From positions 930,001 through 994,000 of the forward strand of contig JARGSG010000207.1 in the NCBI GenBank assembly GCA_030374805.1: a stretch of DNA of 64,000 nucleotides, written 5' to 3'. This DNA is from Gracilaria gracilis (taxonomy: Eukaryota; Rhodophyta; Florideophyceae; Gracilariales; Gracilariaceae). A program made the position numbers and the translations under genes. Below, piece by piece: positions 32,301 through 41,722 of the stretch (its first letter is position 1; each line of letters opens with the position of its first letter). The notes under the pieces are model-generated. The model saw only the letters and a list, made by a program, of their open reading frames with translations. It made no database searches and had not been told where the DNA came from.

Positions 32301-35300
32301 CATCCCCACCAAGTGGACTGACGTCGAAGACTTGAACTCTTTGGTTGCAATTGTTCCCATTGTTCTGTGTCAACGGTGCACCATCCATTAGCTCACTTTC
32401 TGTGCTAGGAAATACTGTAACAAACGACCCAACAAAACTCCACGAAATAATAGGTCGCGCGCCAGGGTGAATCATATCACCAGATGGATTGGTATCCATG
32501 ATAGAGAAAGGATACGAGAAGAGCGAGGGATCCAGGTACGTGCTGTCCTGTTGTGTCTCCGGGATGGCCGGGGTTGAAGCAGTGTAGTTTCCATAGTCTT
32601 CATAACCATAGGCGTTGGGAATGAACGCTTCCACAGGGTGAGAACTAATAACCGGATTCAGGTCCGGCGCAGTCTCGTAGCTCGGCAAGGAATTCTTCGT
32701 TGCAGGTTCATAGGGTCGAAAGCTAAGACTGGACGCATGATCCTCGGCGGACACGGAGAGGCCCTTGTCCACAGCAGACGTTTCCATACTCCTCTGTTCT
32801 TCAGCTCCATGGCCCCAATAGGCAGCGGAGACATCGTTAGGTGTTGCTTGATATGCGGCTGTAGAATATGGTTCATCTTCGGTGTGAGAGTTGTGTGTTT
32901 CTTTGGTTCCCTGTGTAGATAGTCCTTGTTCTTGAGGTGGGGCTGGATAAGGTTCGGCAAAGGGGACATTTCTTTCCACACGATGTTCACTAGGCACCGC
33001 AGGAAATCTCTGTCTAGGCGCATAATTGGCCTCTGAATCTCGAATGTCTTCGGATATAGATGTCTGTTGTGGTTCAAAGGAATCATCAATATCTGAGTTT
33101 GCTGGAACCGCTTTGTACGGCTCAGGGAAGTCGGAAGCCGTCGATATAAATTGAGTTGGTTCTGATAGGTTAACTTCAGATTCAATCGCGCCCATGTTTG
33201 CCATATGACTTGCCTCTTCGGCAAATGGCGCAAATCTTCCGGTAGATTGTAGAGATACAGTCTCATTCTCCAGCAAGGGGGGCGCGTGTGAATCTTGACC
33301 ATTCTCAGCAAACCCAGACAGCGCTTGCGACGGCTTGGGGGCATAGACACGGAAGTCCGATTCTTCGCCAAAACTTGATGCCTCAGGATGGCTCGACGGA
33401 TTAGAATCACCAAGGGCCTGATGACGATCTTCGTTATCCTCTGAGTCATGCTCCAACGCCCCACGAAGCCGTGAGTCTTCGTGAATGTTAGATACTCCGT
33501 TGTTCTCCCTAAACTCCTTCGGAGCGTAGGGACTTATTTCAAAATCGGTCTTGGTCGATGCAGGAACAAAACTGGGTTCAGATTCAAATGCACCTACAGA
33601 CTGTTTATACTGGTTTCCATTTGTCTCATTCGATGTCGGGGGCAGAGGTGCTTCCCCTGTAATGTCCTTTTCCAACTCCGAAACATCAGTTCCAGGATAG
33701 TTCGATTTAGGATGCTGCTGTTCACCAGGGGTCTTCAATATGGAATCATACTGATTGGCTTCATTGGGCACATTGTCGATATCAAAAGACGCTTCAACAA
33801 ACGGTGCATCTGAGTGCAGTGGTGCGCTTCCATCCATGGCTTCCGCAGCATCTGGTTTCCTATACGGTTCGACCATATTGAACTGTTGATCATGAGATGC
33901 ATTTTCATCACACCCTGGCGGCTGTGCCGGTGAAAGGAAAGATGGAAATCCATGACTTAAGCCAGGGTCTTCTGCATGACTGACTTCACCAAAATTGTTT
34001 CTTGCCCCATCGCCAGGTTCCACGAGTGCATGACTAGTCGGTACGAGGGGCATCCGATTTGATGATGATGCGTTTCGAGAACTCGGCCTGTCAACTGCTG
34101 TTTCAAGAACAGTGGGTTGAGATTGATCAAATGCTGCTGCGACCGCGTCAGTGGGACGATATGGATCACATGCTCGATCAAGCGCAGGGTCTGAATCAAG
34201 ACCTTCCGATTTACGGACAACATCTGGAACTCTAGAAACTCCATTCTTGTCCGTCAACTCTGATTGCGGTGTAGCATTAAATGAGAGGTGTTCCACGTTT
34301 GGTTCGTTTGTCTTAAATGCGTCGGTTCTCAACTTCACTGTTTCGGTGTTCTCATTTTCTTGTTGATACCATGTAGTCTCATCTACTGCGGGGCCTCCAG
34401 CAATATTAAAGCCGTCAAAAGAAGACTGATTTGGCGGATCAATATCTTCACCAGGAGCGAATGGGTCGTAGTTCAAACACTGTTCTTCCAACCCAGGGGT
34501 TGTCGAAGCCTCTGCCTGTAGAAAGTCTGCCGTACCCTGTGACTTGTCCGCACTATAAGCGTGAGTTGATGTCATAAATGAAGAGCTTCCTTTGGAGTCA
34601 TGCTCCTGTACGTTAGCAGAATTTAGCTTCTCGGTCCAATAAGACGTGGAAAACGCAACCTGTGGCTTGCTTTCAATCGCGTTCTCTGTCAGATCAAATG
34701 CCGTCGAATCAACTCCCTCGTTTCCATCGTGATGGTAAGAATGCTCCGTAATCGGAACAGGTGATTCGTCTAACGGCGAGCCTTCTCCACCTCCAATACT
34801 CTTCTCAATGGGTTGCTGAACATACTGACCCACTTTATCTCTGCCTTTTTCACCTCCAGCACTCTTCTCGACGGGTTGATGAACATCCTGACCCACTTCA
34901 TCGTTGGCGAGAGCATCTTCATTCCGGTCAACTCTTATCCCTTGCTGCTTCGAAACGACCGGGGATAGAAGCGAACTAGCTTCATCTTGCTCCGAGGGGT
35001 TTGTCATTACCCCTTCCGTCTCATCAGGGTAACCTCCAACTTGATCCCATCCCCCCCAGATGTCATCATCATCGCCAGAGATCTCCTCAAACGGAACTGG
35101 GTCTGACTGCTCTGCATTCCCAGCTGGGACACTGAAGAACGCTTCATCTACAGGCATGTTGTCAAGATTACTCGAAGGCGCGCGTTCCCGCACGTCAGGC
35201 ATAGTTTGGCTATAGTCCGAGGGATCATGACTTTCTGACGATAGAGTCAATGGCTTGTCTTCCTTCCGCTCCTCTATTGAACCATTGACGACACGTCTTT

Positions 35301-38298
35301 CCGGGATGGGGACATCCTGCGCATTATCCCATTCTCCCCATATATCAGACGGAACACTTTCCTGGTTCTGCTTATCATTAACGCGCTTTGGCAGGCTTGC
35401 ATTCCACGTCGCGGGACTAGGAGGCACCGGCTCTGTCGTGCTATCTACAGCATATTGTGTGCTGCTTTCTTGACTTTCATTTGGAGCGGCGCACGGTGTT
35501 TCGTTTCTAACATTTGCTTCTGATTGTAGTCCCGAAGCCTCCACCAAAAACATGTTTTCTGGTTGTGGCATTTCCGATTTGACCTCTACCGCTGACGTAG
35601 CATCAATATTCATGTGTTGTGCTGGCTTTTGGCTGAAATCATGCTGTCCCCGGTCTGGGATTCCGATATTTCGCTGTGCTGAAGCTGAGATGTCACCGAA
35701 ATCCCCCCATTGCTCCCAATCCCCTTCATTATCATCCTGCTTCTTGTCGTTTGTTAGAGTCCCAAGAGCTATGGCTGTCGAATCAAATGCCACATCTTCT
35801 CCTTTAACCTCTTCCTGTCCTATCACAGGCTCTTCTTCTTTTGGCAAGCTTAACACTCCATCAACGTTTCCTTCACGTGCAGGAGGTTCGAAGAACGGAG
35901 GCGCAGGTCTGAAAGATGTGCTGTGAGTTTCTTCTCGCGTGCTCTTGTTAGTTTGTTCGAGACTATGTCCGAGCGCGCCATCAAACTCTTCGTCCACGCC
36001 TATTTGTTGAGTTGGGTCAACGGGAATTGAACTTGATGAGGATTTAGGACTTCGATTTCTGCCATCTTGTAGAAGCTCTTCGGGATTTTCAGACCTGTGC
36101 GTGAGTTGCGTTTCCGAAACCAACTCCTCTGGAAAATTCTCCTTACGTATTGTAGGCGACGTCTCTTGGTTCTGTGGGGCAACTGTCTCTTCAAACTCTC
36201 CCCATCCTGCCCATTCACCTTCGCTAGGTTCTGCACCACAGTCTTGAATATCAAAACTACCCAATTCCTGTCCCGCTGAGTCCACACCAACATCAAAGCA
36301 TGCCAAATCAGGTTCGACAGGGTTGGGAGATCCTTGCGTCGGGCTATTTTCTTCTTTTGGCACAGGACACTGTCTCTCACCATACGGCACAGCCTCAGTT
36401 TCTCTTTGTTCAAAAACTTGGTGCTTAGCAACGTCTCCAAGTATTGGTGTTTTCGTAGTTTCTTGCTCGACTTGTAAACCGAGCGAGTGAGGCGAAGACT
36501 GTTTCGCGCTCTCCGCAAATCCGTCTGAACCAAGTTCGTCCGGGCTCTGCTGAGAAGGGAAATCGCTTATATCTGTCCATTCTCCCCATGCTCCCTCATC
36601 AGTCACCACTTCACCAGCCTCTTCGACGGGTTGAGGCTCTGCAACATTTCCGTCTTCGACCCCAAATGCCGTTTCAAATGCCTCAGAACGAACCTTGGCG
36701 GTTTCAGTGACCCCATTCTGCCTCTCGACTTCTGGGATAACGTTTGTAGTGTTGTCAGTCGGATGCCGATCGACCAAGCTTTCTTCGTCTAAGAATTGTG
36801 TCGTAAAAACGGTACTACGTTCTCCATCTTCCGGCGCAGGTGGAAATGGCATTGCCTCTGTTGACTCCAATTGAGGGTGTTCGGCATTTTTATCTAGAAT
36901 CTTCCCCGAGGTACAACCTGACTCCATCGCCACGGATGTGTCATCAAGTTTCTCCCATTCTCCCAAGGCCCCGGGATCAATCGCGTTATCGCCGTCGCGC
37001 TCGCTTAGTTGATTGTCAATTGGACCGGAAACCGCTTCGAATTGCTCATCCAGAAATACCTCGTGTTCAACATTTGCTTCATCGGGATTCTTCTTTTCTG
37101 AGATACTTACATTTGTTTGCACTACAGAGGTGTCTTCCAATACCTTCGGCTCTTCATGCTTAACGACACTCGCCCCGGAAGGTGCTGTTGAGGAGTGAAT
37201 TTCGCCGACCAAGCGGTCATCTTCGCCCTGTGTAGCCTGATGTACTGATATATGTTCTGGCTGTTCATCGAAACTAACTTCTTCTCTTGCAACAGAATGA
37301 ATTGGCTGAACTGATACGTCGCCAGTCTCTTCCCACTCTGCCCAAGCTTCATCGTTATCTGTGTTCGGGGCTGGAGCGTCTGGTTCGGTAACTGGGTTTT
37401 CTTCTTCTGCAAACATCGAAGTGATAGGCTGGTCGTATGGCTCAGTTTCCTTCCGTTCTGACTGGTTTAAGTGGTTTAAGACAGGGGCACGCGCCTCATA
37501 GTTGCCTGGAGTGCTTTGCTGAGCTGGCACTTCTGGTAGGACAGTATGAGAGCCAACATCAGCCGCGCCTTTCGATTGCTCTGCCGCTTCGACTACCAAA
37601 GGCTCTTGTTTCGTCAAGATTTGGGAAGCACTGGATTCAGTGGCCGGACTAGGCGCCGCTTCGCTGACTTTCGAGTCAGGTATTTCGTCTGGGATAGTAA
37701 TTTCGGTGGTGTCCCCCCAACCCCCCCAAGCGTCCTCGTCGACTTCTGGATCGCTTTCATCCAAAGGGTCATCAGCCCAGCCGTCGTTTCCCTCCCAGCC
37801 AGCCAGAAAGGACGGAACTGGGGCTAGGGAAGATCTCGCAGACTGACTAGGCTTAGTTTCCTTTCGCGGTGAAATTGACGATAGCTGAGGAAGTTCACTG
37901 GTGGTCACTGGAGGTGGAGACGACAACGGAGGCATTGACTGACGCGACGAACTGAGCTTAAGGGAGGATACTTTCGGGGTTCGGTGTGGAATGGTATCCA
38001 TGCTAGTAGAACCTGGCCTAGAACGCGACCCCAGCTTCGACTTGACTGGAGAAATACGACGGCGAGGAGAAATATGAAGCAGACTGTCCCAATCTTCGTC
38101 TGGTGGGGATGGGCGCGGGGTTGAGGGAGTGGAGCTGTTCGGGGTGGTCTGGGCTGTGGCTGTGGGGGTGTTTGAGTTTGACTGCTGCTGAAAACGAGAC
38201 ATGCCAGTGATGACACCCCTCCTAGGCTGCGGCGGAACGCCCATTAGATCAGCAAAGCCAGCGCCCTGTCGAGTTCGTGTACGGCGAGCTCCTTTCAT
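29395..38298 (-). CDS. SEC16: SEC16, ER exit-site scaffold
   Basis: Scaffold that organises COPII coat assembly at ER exit sites. The 2,967-codon frame is uninterrupted. The conserved central domain starts near residue 1948 (HPGARPIISWSFVGSFVTVFP region). The ACE1-type helical domain follows (LLTEGKGVDAVNHAKTSGLW, ALVLAEMIDRKLYMSVL), to about 2440. The C-terminal part holds a conserved short block (KKGWRERLREKLTAAFSG, RWIIEGEDPDEEEDVPPPPP). The N-terminal 1,900 residues are acidic and disordered. They carry eight WxxW motifs (such as DAWGGW, EAWAEW, GAWGEW, DIWGEW) and then about ten PYxP-like motifs. At almost 3,000 residues it is longer than yeast Sec16 (about 2,200). The absence of introns over 8.9 kb is notable in itself. 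Confidence 0.93.
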   Translation of the reverse strand: MKGARRTRTRQGAGFADLMGVPPQPRRGVITGMSRFQQQSNSNTPTATAQTTPNSSTPSTPRPSPPDEDWDSLLHISPRRRISPVKSKLGSRSRPGSTSMDTIPHRTPKVSSLKLSSSRQSMPPLSSPPPVTTSELPQLSSISPRKETKPSQSARSSLAPVPSFLAGWEGNDGWADDPLDESDPEVDEDAWGGWGDTTEITIPDEIPDSKVSEAAPSPATESSASQILTKQEPLVVEAAEQSKGAADVGSHTVLPEVPAQQSTPGNYEARAPVLNHLNQSERKETEPYDQPITSMFAEEENPVTEPDAPAPNTDNDEAWAEWEETGDVSVQPIHSVAREEVSFDEQPEHISVHQATQGEDDRLVGEIHSSTAPSGASVVKHEEPKVLEDTSVVQTNVSISEKKNPDEANVEHEVFLDEQFEAVSGPIDNQLSERDGDNAIDPGALGEWEKLDDTSVAMESGCTSGKILDKNAEHPQLESTEAMPFPPAPEDGERSTVFTTQFLDEESLVDRHPTDNTTNVIPEVERQNGVTETAKVRSEAFETAFGVEDGNVAEPQPVEEAGEVVTDEGAWGEWTDISDFPSQQSPDELGSDGFAESAKQSSPHSLGLQVEQETTKTPILGDVAKHQVFEQRETEAVPYGERQCPVPKEENSPTQGSPNPVEPDLACFDVGVDSAGQELGSFDIQDCGAEPSEGEWAGWGEFEETVAPQNQETSPTIRKENFPEELVSETQLTHRSENPEELLQDGRNRSPKSSSSSIPVDPTQQIGVDEEFDGALGHSLEQTNKSTREETHSTSFRPAPPFFEPPAREGNVDGVLSLPKEEEPVIGQEEVKGEDVAFDSTAIALGTLTNDKKQDDNEGDWEQWGDFGDISASAQRNIGIPDRGQHDFSQKPAQHMNIDATSAVEVKSEMPQPENMFLVEASGLQSEANVRNETPCAAPNESQESSTQYAVDSTTEPVPPSPATWNASLPKRVNDKQNQESVPSDIWGEWDNAQDVPIPERRVVNGSIEERKEDKPLTLSSESHDPSDYSQTMPDVRERAPSSNLDNMPVDEAFFSVPAGNAEQSDPVPFEEISGDDDDIWGGWDQVGGYPDETEGVMTNPSEQDEASSLLSPVVSKQQGIRVDRNEDALANDEVGQDVHQPVEKSAGGEKGRDKVGQYVQQPIEKSIGGGEGSPLDESPVPITEHSYHHDGNEGVDSTAFDLTENAIESKPQVAFSTSYWTEKLNSANVQEHDSKGSSSFMTSTHAYSADKSQGTADFLQAEASTTPGLEEQCLNYDPFAPGEDIDPPNQSSFDGFNIAGGPAVDETTWYQQENENTETVKLRTDAFKTNEPNVEHLSFNATPQSELTDKNGVSRVPDVVRKSEGLDSDPALDRACDPYRPTDAVAAAFDQSQPTVLETAVDRPSSRNASSSNRMPLVPTSHALVEPGDGARNNFGEVSHAEDPGLSHGFPSFLSPAQPPGCDENASHDQQFNMVEPYRKPDAAEAMDGSAPLHSDAPFVEASFDIDNVPNEANQYDSILKTPGEQQHPKSNYPGTDVSELEKDITGEAPLPPTSNETNGNQYKQSVGAFESEPSFVPASTKTDFEISPYAPKEFRENNGVSNIHEDSRLRGALEHDSEDNEDRHQALGDSNPSSHPEASSFGEESDFRVYAPKPSQALSGFAENGQDSHAPPLLENETVSLQSTGRFAPFAEEASHMANMGAIESEVNLSEPTQFISTASDFPEPYKAVPANSDIDDSFEPQQTSISEDIRDSEANYAPRQRFPAVPSEHRVERNVPFAEPYPAPPQEQGLSTQGTKETHNSHTEDEPYSTAAYQATPNDVSAAYWGHGAEEQRSMETSAVDKGLSVSAEDHASSLSFRPYEPATKNSLPSYETAPDLNPVISSHPVEAFIPNAYGYEDYGNYTASTPAIPETQQDSTYLDPSLFSYPFSIMDTNPSGDMIHPGARPIISWSFVGSFVTVFPSTESELMDGAPLTQNNGNNCNQRVQVFDVSPLGGDGTNDDWVAAAEAVEPLSYPVQAPELESYARMCDGLSQLSVGLHGPAAESRAALWRVLGLLCRTTDEDWRRSASQAVCGPTSVPLFGNKLKASSTLKHIDESAPSKSEVSERDVTNEVEQLLTEGKGVDAVNHAKTSGLWSLALVLAEMIDRKLYMSVLCDFAKVNLHEGSALQTLCLSLSENDSEITRRITSPAGLTEWRKNVGMLLTSGASITRDSEKSKRFMSLIDQVGDALLAQNEDVVGSHVCYLLSGRLDSLDRNQICLLGANSKTTPGRPGSFGSPAAILQSIVFEATINARNGKTCPHILPFRLLLALEIASVGRPEVALAHCNSISKEVRAIFESGNSVAAQLFTSPFLSCLESFEHQLRINLGVQEKGEKQTRLSALRQSLTSVFARRSKDQTGKQSSQELGSQNTMAGSQPFVPTPPVGPGHIHAPSDHVHANHPPHLSLDSQRAGIFNPAQISQLPNQANEAFDQSAKKEKSGNEKWNYLVQKTVGLIAPADYDLSPPPPARAPPAVFCGQGHPSPFGLDGGAGTRAPGQGLTPSHMRSASVGALPSEYFSSSQFASKTEVASGQRIQSYEDGRHASTPQMDISSDKTDQTLFNGVPVQKVTREEESDALVHRRSASDMTLQSQTSEKKPPLHPKKPVRATKQTDTSMEKTASKKGWRERLREKLTAAFSGSGPPRAHMGEENKFVFDKQRGRWIIEGEDPDEEEDVPPPPPDDDNMFSSDGSNVQTSASYDLLPNPSNNDHNTTALLRSQSAQDARDMNSFNMSNSHDQIATPFNPLSSYPGSLDNSVGGDDGSATSVASAASAPVPYSAVPSFTASSTGNSNKYRAGGGRRSNRRAYVDTFNKGRPPAPMSTIPTPARPAVPAFGGVSSASGGGYKIFTPTPVPSSSTGNSDVGHGANSSASVVETSDPMPASGSDISSSQNAPMTNSSHSDALPPKPPSYTSSLGSGRQPRMMA

Positions 38299-38624
38299 GA
38301 GGTATCAGTTAAGAGTCAGTGTGTGTGTGAACGTGAGCAGTGAAAATAAAGGAGAGTGCGTGAACAGGTAAGGAGGAGAAAGTTGTGTAGTGGAGGCGGG
38401 GTGTTAATGGGCTGGGCTGCCGAAGGATGGATCTCTGACGAGCGGAATGTGGAGCGCTTTGGCTCCTACTGCCATTGTCGAAGGAGAAGAGAATGTGAGC
38501 GGTGTAAAGCTTAAAGGAGTGGGGAGAGACTTGATGGATATTATCGCGAGGCTATTGGCCTTTTTTAGTCAAGTTGGCTAAAATGTGCCAATAAATTAAT
38601 GTCATAGCTTAGCAGAACGCGCCA

Positions 38625-39033
38625 CTAGAGGCCGCGGCCAATCAACTTGGCGCCCAAGTCATGCATGCGTGCGTGCTTTCTGCGCCACAGTGCTTGTCGA
38701 TGATCATCGTCAGGTTCACCTCTCCAATTCACGAATTGCGAATCGCAACCCTTGTTTTCTTGCGTGGCACCAGAGAGAGCGAAAATATTAGAAGCTTGTC
38801 GAACCGTGGCATCGCATCCCATTTCCATACATGAACGAGCTGTGTCTATCTCCCTTATGCTGAAGAGCAGCTCCAAGGGCAAGTGATCGATGTACGCCTG
38901 GATGTTATCTGACACAGGATTACACGCACTCGTATCAACAGTTGTGAATCCCCGTTCCTCGCAAGGGTGAAACAGTCGCGAGTACCAGGGCACTCCACAT
39001 TGACAGAACCTACTCCTCACGCATCTGCGCCAT
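38625..39033 (-). CDS. Small spliced hypothetical gene, head-to-head with ERCC1
   Basis: Two exons, 39021..39033 and 38625..38908, joined by a 112-nt GTGAGG...GTCAG intron, give a 98-residue protein. The start ATG at 39033 lies in a good context (AAGATGGCG) and the intron length matches others in the window. The product contains LPLELLFSIREIDTARSCMEMGC and a basic C-terminus (WRRKHARMHDLGAKL). Three cysteines recall small mitochondrial CX(n)C proteins, but the spacing is not canonical. I do not recognise it. Unspliced, the 38625-39020 frame has only a GTG start, which favours the spliced model. Only 57 bp separates its ATG from that of ERCC1. Confidence 0.5.
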
Positions 39034-39090
39034 CTTGAGTTAGTCTCTTAGTTGAACGGACCAACGCCTTCCTCACGCCTCAATCGCGAA

Positions 39091-39888
39091 ATGTCTGAGG
39101 AGGAAAACGCGAAGCGTTCACTACCGCATACAGCTAACGAAAGTTCGGACCAACACGTCTCAGTTGCTCTGAACAAACCTCACAAGCGTCCGCGATCAGA
39201 AGGAAATTCCTCGCATATCGCCGCCGCTCTAGCGCATGCACGTTCAAAAGTCGCTCTTCTCGTACATTCCAAACAGCTAGCCAATCCAATGGTACGCTAC
39301 ATCCGTCACGTACGAAAAGAACCGAACAGTAGCATACCTGCAGATTTTGTGTGCGGTCCAACAACATGTGCCCTCTATCTGTCGCTGCAGTTCCATAAGC
39401 TGCATCCTGAGTATATATATAAACGGGTTCGTACCCTTGGTACACACTTCAAACTGCGTATTCTGCTTGTTCTTGTTGATATAGCCGATCACCGCACCTG
39501 TCTTCATGAATTGACCAAGATGTGTCTCATCAATCAAATGACGCTCATTTGCGCCGGTTGTCAGCGCGAAGCCGCGCGTTATTTGGAAACATTTCGAAGT
39601 TATGAAGGTAAGGGAGCGGAACTGATTCAAGAGCGTGTTGCCGATGATTATCCGTCCCGACTTCATGCTGCTCTGAGTTCTGTTAGAGGAGTCAACCGCA
39701 CAGATGTTAGCACTCTTGCATATACGTTCGGGACTTTTCGTGATATTGCTGCGGCATCAAGAGAAGAACTGAGGCAATGTCCTGGGATTGGTGAGCGGAA
39801 AGTAGCCAGGCTCTTCCAAGCGTTGCACCAACCATTCAAAGGCGATTGGCAAGAAATGGAAGAAAGTACTGAGGAGGATGTCAGGTGA
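39091..39888 (+). CDS. ERCC1: DNA excision repair protein ERCC1/Rad10
   Basis: Non-catalytic partner of the XPF nuclease; the pair cuts 5' of lesions in nucleotide excision repair and crosslink repair. From ATG 39091 the protein has 265 residues. An upstream TTG at 39052 in the same frame is not a credible start. The central nuclease-like domain shows NPMVRYIRHV, FVCGPTTCALYLSLQFHKLHPEYIY, RILLVLVDI and LICAGCQREAARYLETFRSYE, as in ERCC1, without the XPF active-site ERK motif. The tandem helix-hairpin-helix domain at the C-terminus ends with CPGIGERKVARLFQALHQPF, which binds XPF. Intronless. Basic residues near 40 may be a nuclear signal. Confidence 0.94.
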   Translation: MSEEENAKRSLPHTANESSDQHVSVALNKPHKRPRSEGNSSHIAAALAHARSKVALLVHSKQLANPMVRYIRHVRKEPNSSIPADFVCGPTTCALYLSLQFHKLHPEYIYKRVRTLGTHFKLRILLVLVDIADHRTCLHELTKMCLINQMTLICAGCQREAARYLETFRSYEGKGAELIQERVADDYPSRLHAALSSVRGVNRTDVSTLAYTFGTFRDIAAASREELRQCPGIGERKVARLFQALHQPFKGDWQEMEESTEEDVR

Positions 39889-40235
39889 TGTGTGCTTCAT
39901 TGGATAAATTACATTACCCTAGTAAAGAGAGTATGTATCGGAATTGAACGACATCTCTGCCACAGGTCGCCACATCTTAGAGTTCATCTTTGCTGAGATG
40001 TAACCATGGGCCGTAGACAATATATCACGGCAGTGATTCATCGATTTCAACTAGTTACCATGGGCAGGAGGTATTCGTTCAGCAGATCAATTGGAATGGG
40101 GGGCTTTGAATATATGGAATCAGAGCAGCCCAAGTAGAGAACTACGAGTTTTGTAAATCCTTTATGTTTGTACAGGAAGCAGAAATCTGAATACTGTCCC
40201 TAAACCTGATATGATAATGCAATGAAAACATTACA
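39889..40235. other. Intergenic between convergent ERCC1 and HDAC
   Basis: About 350 bp with no open frame or repeat of note; contains two 3' ends. Confidence 0.4.
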
Positions 40236-41722
40236 TCAGCTGCAATCCATTCCGAAGTCGTACTCATCATCATAAAACTCCCCATCCATCTGTTTCTTAT
40301 CTACAGCGTTTCTTCTATCAGGATCAAGATCATCTTCGTCATCAGAACAGTAGAGTACAGATGGAATTTCTTGCATTTGAACAGAAGGCGCTGCGTTCAA
40401 GCATCTCAAGTTCTCCATGATTTTCTCGGTGACTTTTCCAACGTAGCTTGGTGTATTATGGTTTTTGACAGCTTTATCGGCCGAGAAGTGCAGCTTGTGG
40501 TCGGGGGCAAAGTACTCCCAATAGTCATTATACGGGATGCGGTCATCCGGAACTGTGCTGAGGAGAACACCAGTTTCATATACCCAACAGCGAGCTACGT
40601 TGCACATATTGTAGCCCCCACCACCCAACACCAAGGTTGGAATATTGAAGTCTTTCACAAACTGTACGCAGTTCGCATGTCCCTTGATAGTCATGTTGAA
40701 AGATCCCAAGGAATCGTTCGCCAGCCCATCCACTCCACACTGCAAGACAATTGCTGATGGGCGGAACATTTCAATGACTTTCCGAACAACTGGCCTGAAA
40801 GCATTCTCGTAACTCTGGTCATTCATGCCGTCCTTTAGCGGAAAGTTTACGGCGTAGTATTCTCCGTTCCCAAACCCTTTGTCCCAAACTGAGCCGGTGC
40901 CAGGGAAGAAATTGTCCCCGTATTTGTGAAAGGAGACAGTCATAACCCGATCAGTGACATAAAATGCCTCCTCAACTCCATCGCCATGGTGAAGGTCAAT
41001 ATCAATATACAGTACCCGAGGAAAGTACTTGAGCAGCTCGAGAATGGCCAAGACAATGTCATTAGTGTAACAAAACCCAGAAGCTTCGGACTTCTTCGCA
41101 TGATGCAGACCTCCTGGCCAATTAATGACGATGTCCGACGAGCCGCTAATAAGTTTTCGAGCCCCGTCAATGCTTCCACCAGTGTACAACTGACAAAACT
41201 CAAAAAGGCCATCAAACAAAGGGCAGTCCTCGTTCTTACCCACATTGAACCGAGAAAGTTCTTTTTTGAACTGACGACGATTGTCAGGCGTAACGCGCGA
41301 GAGGAAGTTGATGTACTCAGATGAATGAAACTGTCTCAGTTCTTGTTCTGTCGCGCGTCTTGGCCGATAAACTTGCTATGGAACGTAGATTGGAGGAAGG
41401 AGTTAGAAAATGGACATCTCTTGATTTCCTGCCGTAGAATTCTTTTATGGAAGGAGAACACAAACCATTTTGCGATATAGTCCTTTGATGCATCCATTCG
41501 AGCATAACAATGTTAAGTTACATGTTCAAAGTTAGTAAACAGCACAAGCAGCGGTTGACTTCATTTGAACCGCATTTCTTGACGACAAGATGAATGAAAC
41601 GAACCATATGCCAAGACAAGATTATGAGTCATGCTTAGACGGTGTGGTTCCATAACGTGACCTTCACCGAAATAGTAGCCCCCCATATCATTATCCATGA
41701 AGTAAGCAACTCTCTTTTCCAT
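40236..41722 (-). CDS. HDAC1: Class I histone deacetylase (RPD3/HDAC1-like), with a 17-nt micro-exon
   Basis: Zinc-dependent deacetylase of histone tails. Three exons are needed: 41605..41722, 41466..41482 (17 nt) and 40236..41375, giving 424 residues. Exon 1 encodes [20 protein letters not shown] and [14 protein letters not shown]. The micro-exon completes GLYRKM, and exon 3 resumes [13 protein letters not shown], exactly the HDAC consensus. Catalytic features are intact: [16 protein letters not shown] (active-site His pair), [15 protein letters not shown] (zinc Asp and His), TVSFHKYG, and GGGGYN near the C-terminus. The acidic tail is shared with class I enzymes. Intron donors GTTCGT and GTTTGT are both weak. 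A Met at 41243 begins an apparent shorter product but lacks the fold's N-terminal strand, so I reject it as the main start. Confidence 0.92.

Noticed and set aside
32658-33464. 268-codon minus-strand frame within SEC16 in another frame
   Set aside because: Shadow of the SEC16 coding sequence, rich in Arg/His/Leu with no domain.
29395-38298. SEC16 as several separate genes or as an artefact of repeats
   Set aside because: A single frame without stops spans the N-terminal repeats, the central conserved domain and the C-terminal block in the order expected of SEC16.
40236-41243. HDAC as a 335-residue protein starting at 41243
   Set aside because: It would lack the conserved N-terminal strand and loop; upstream exons encoding exactly those residues exist.
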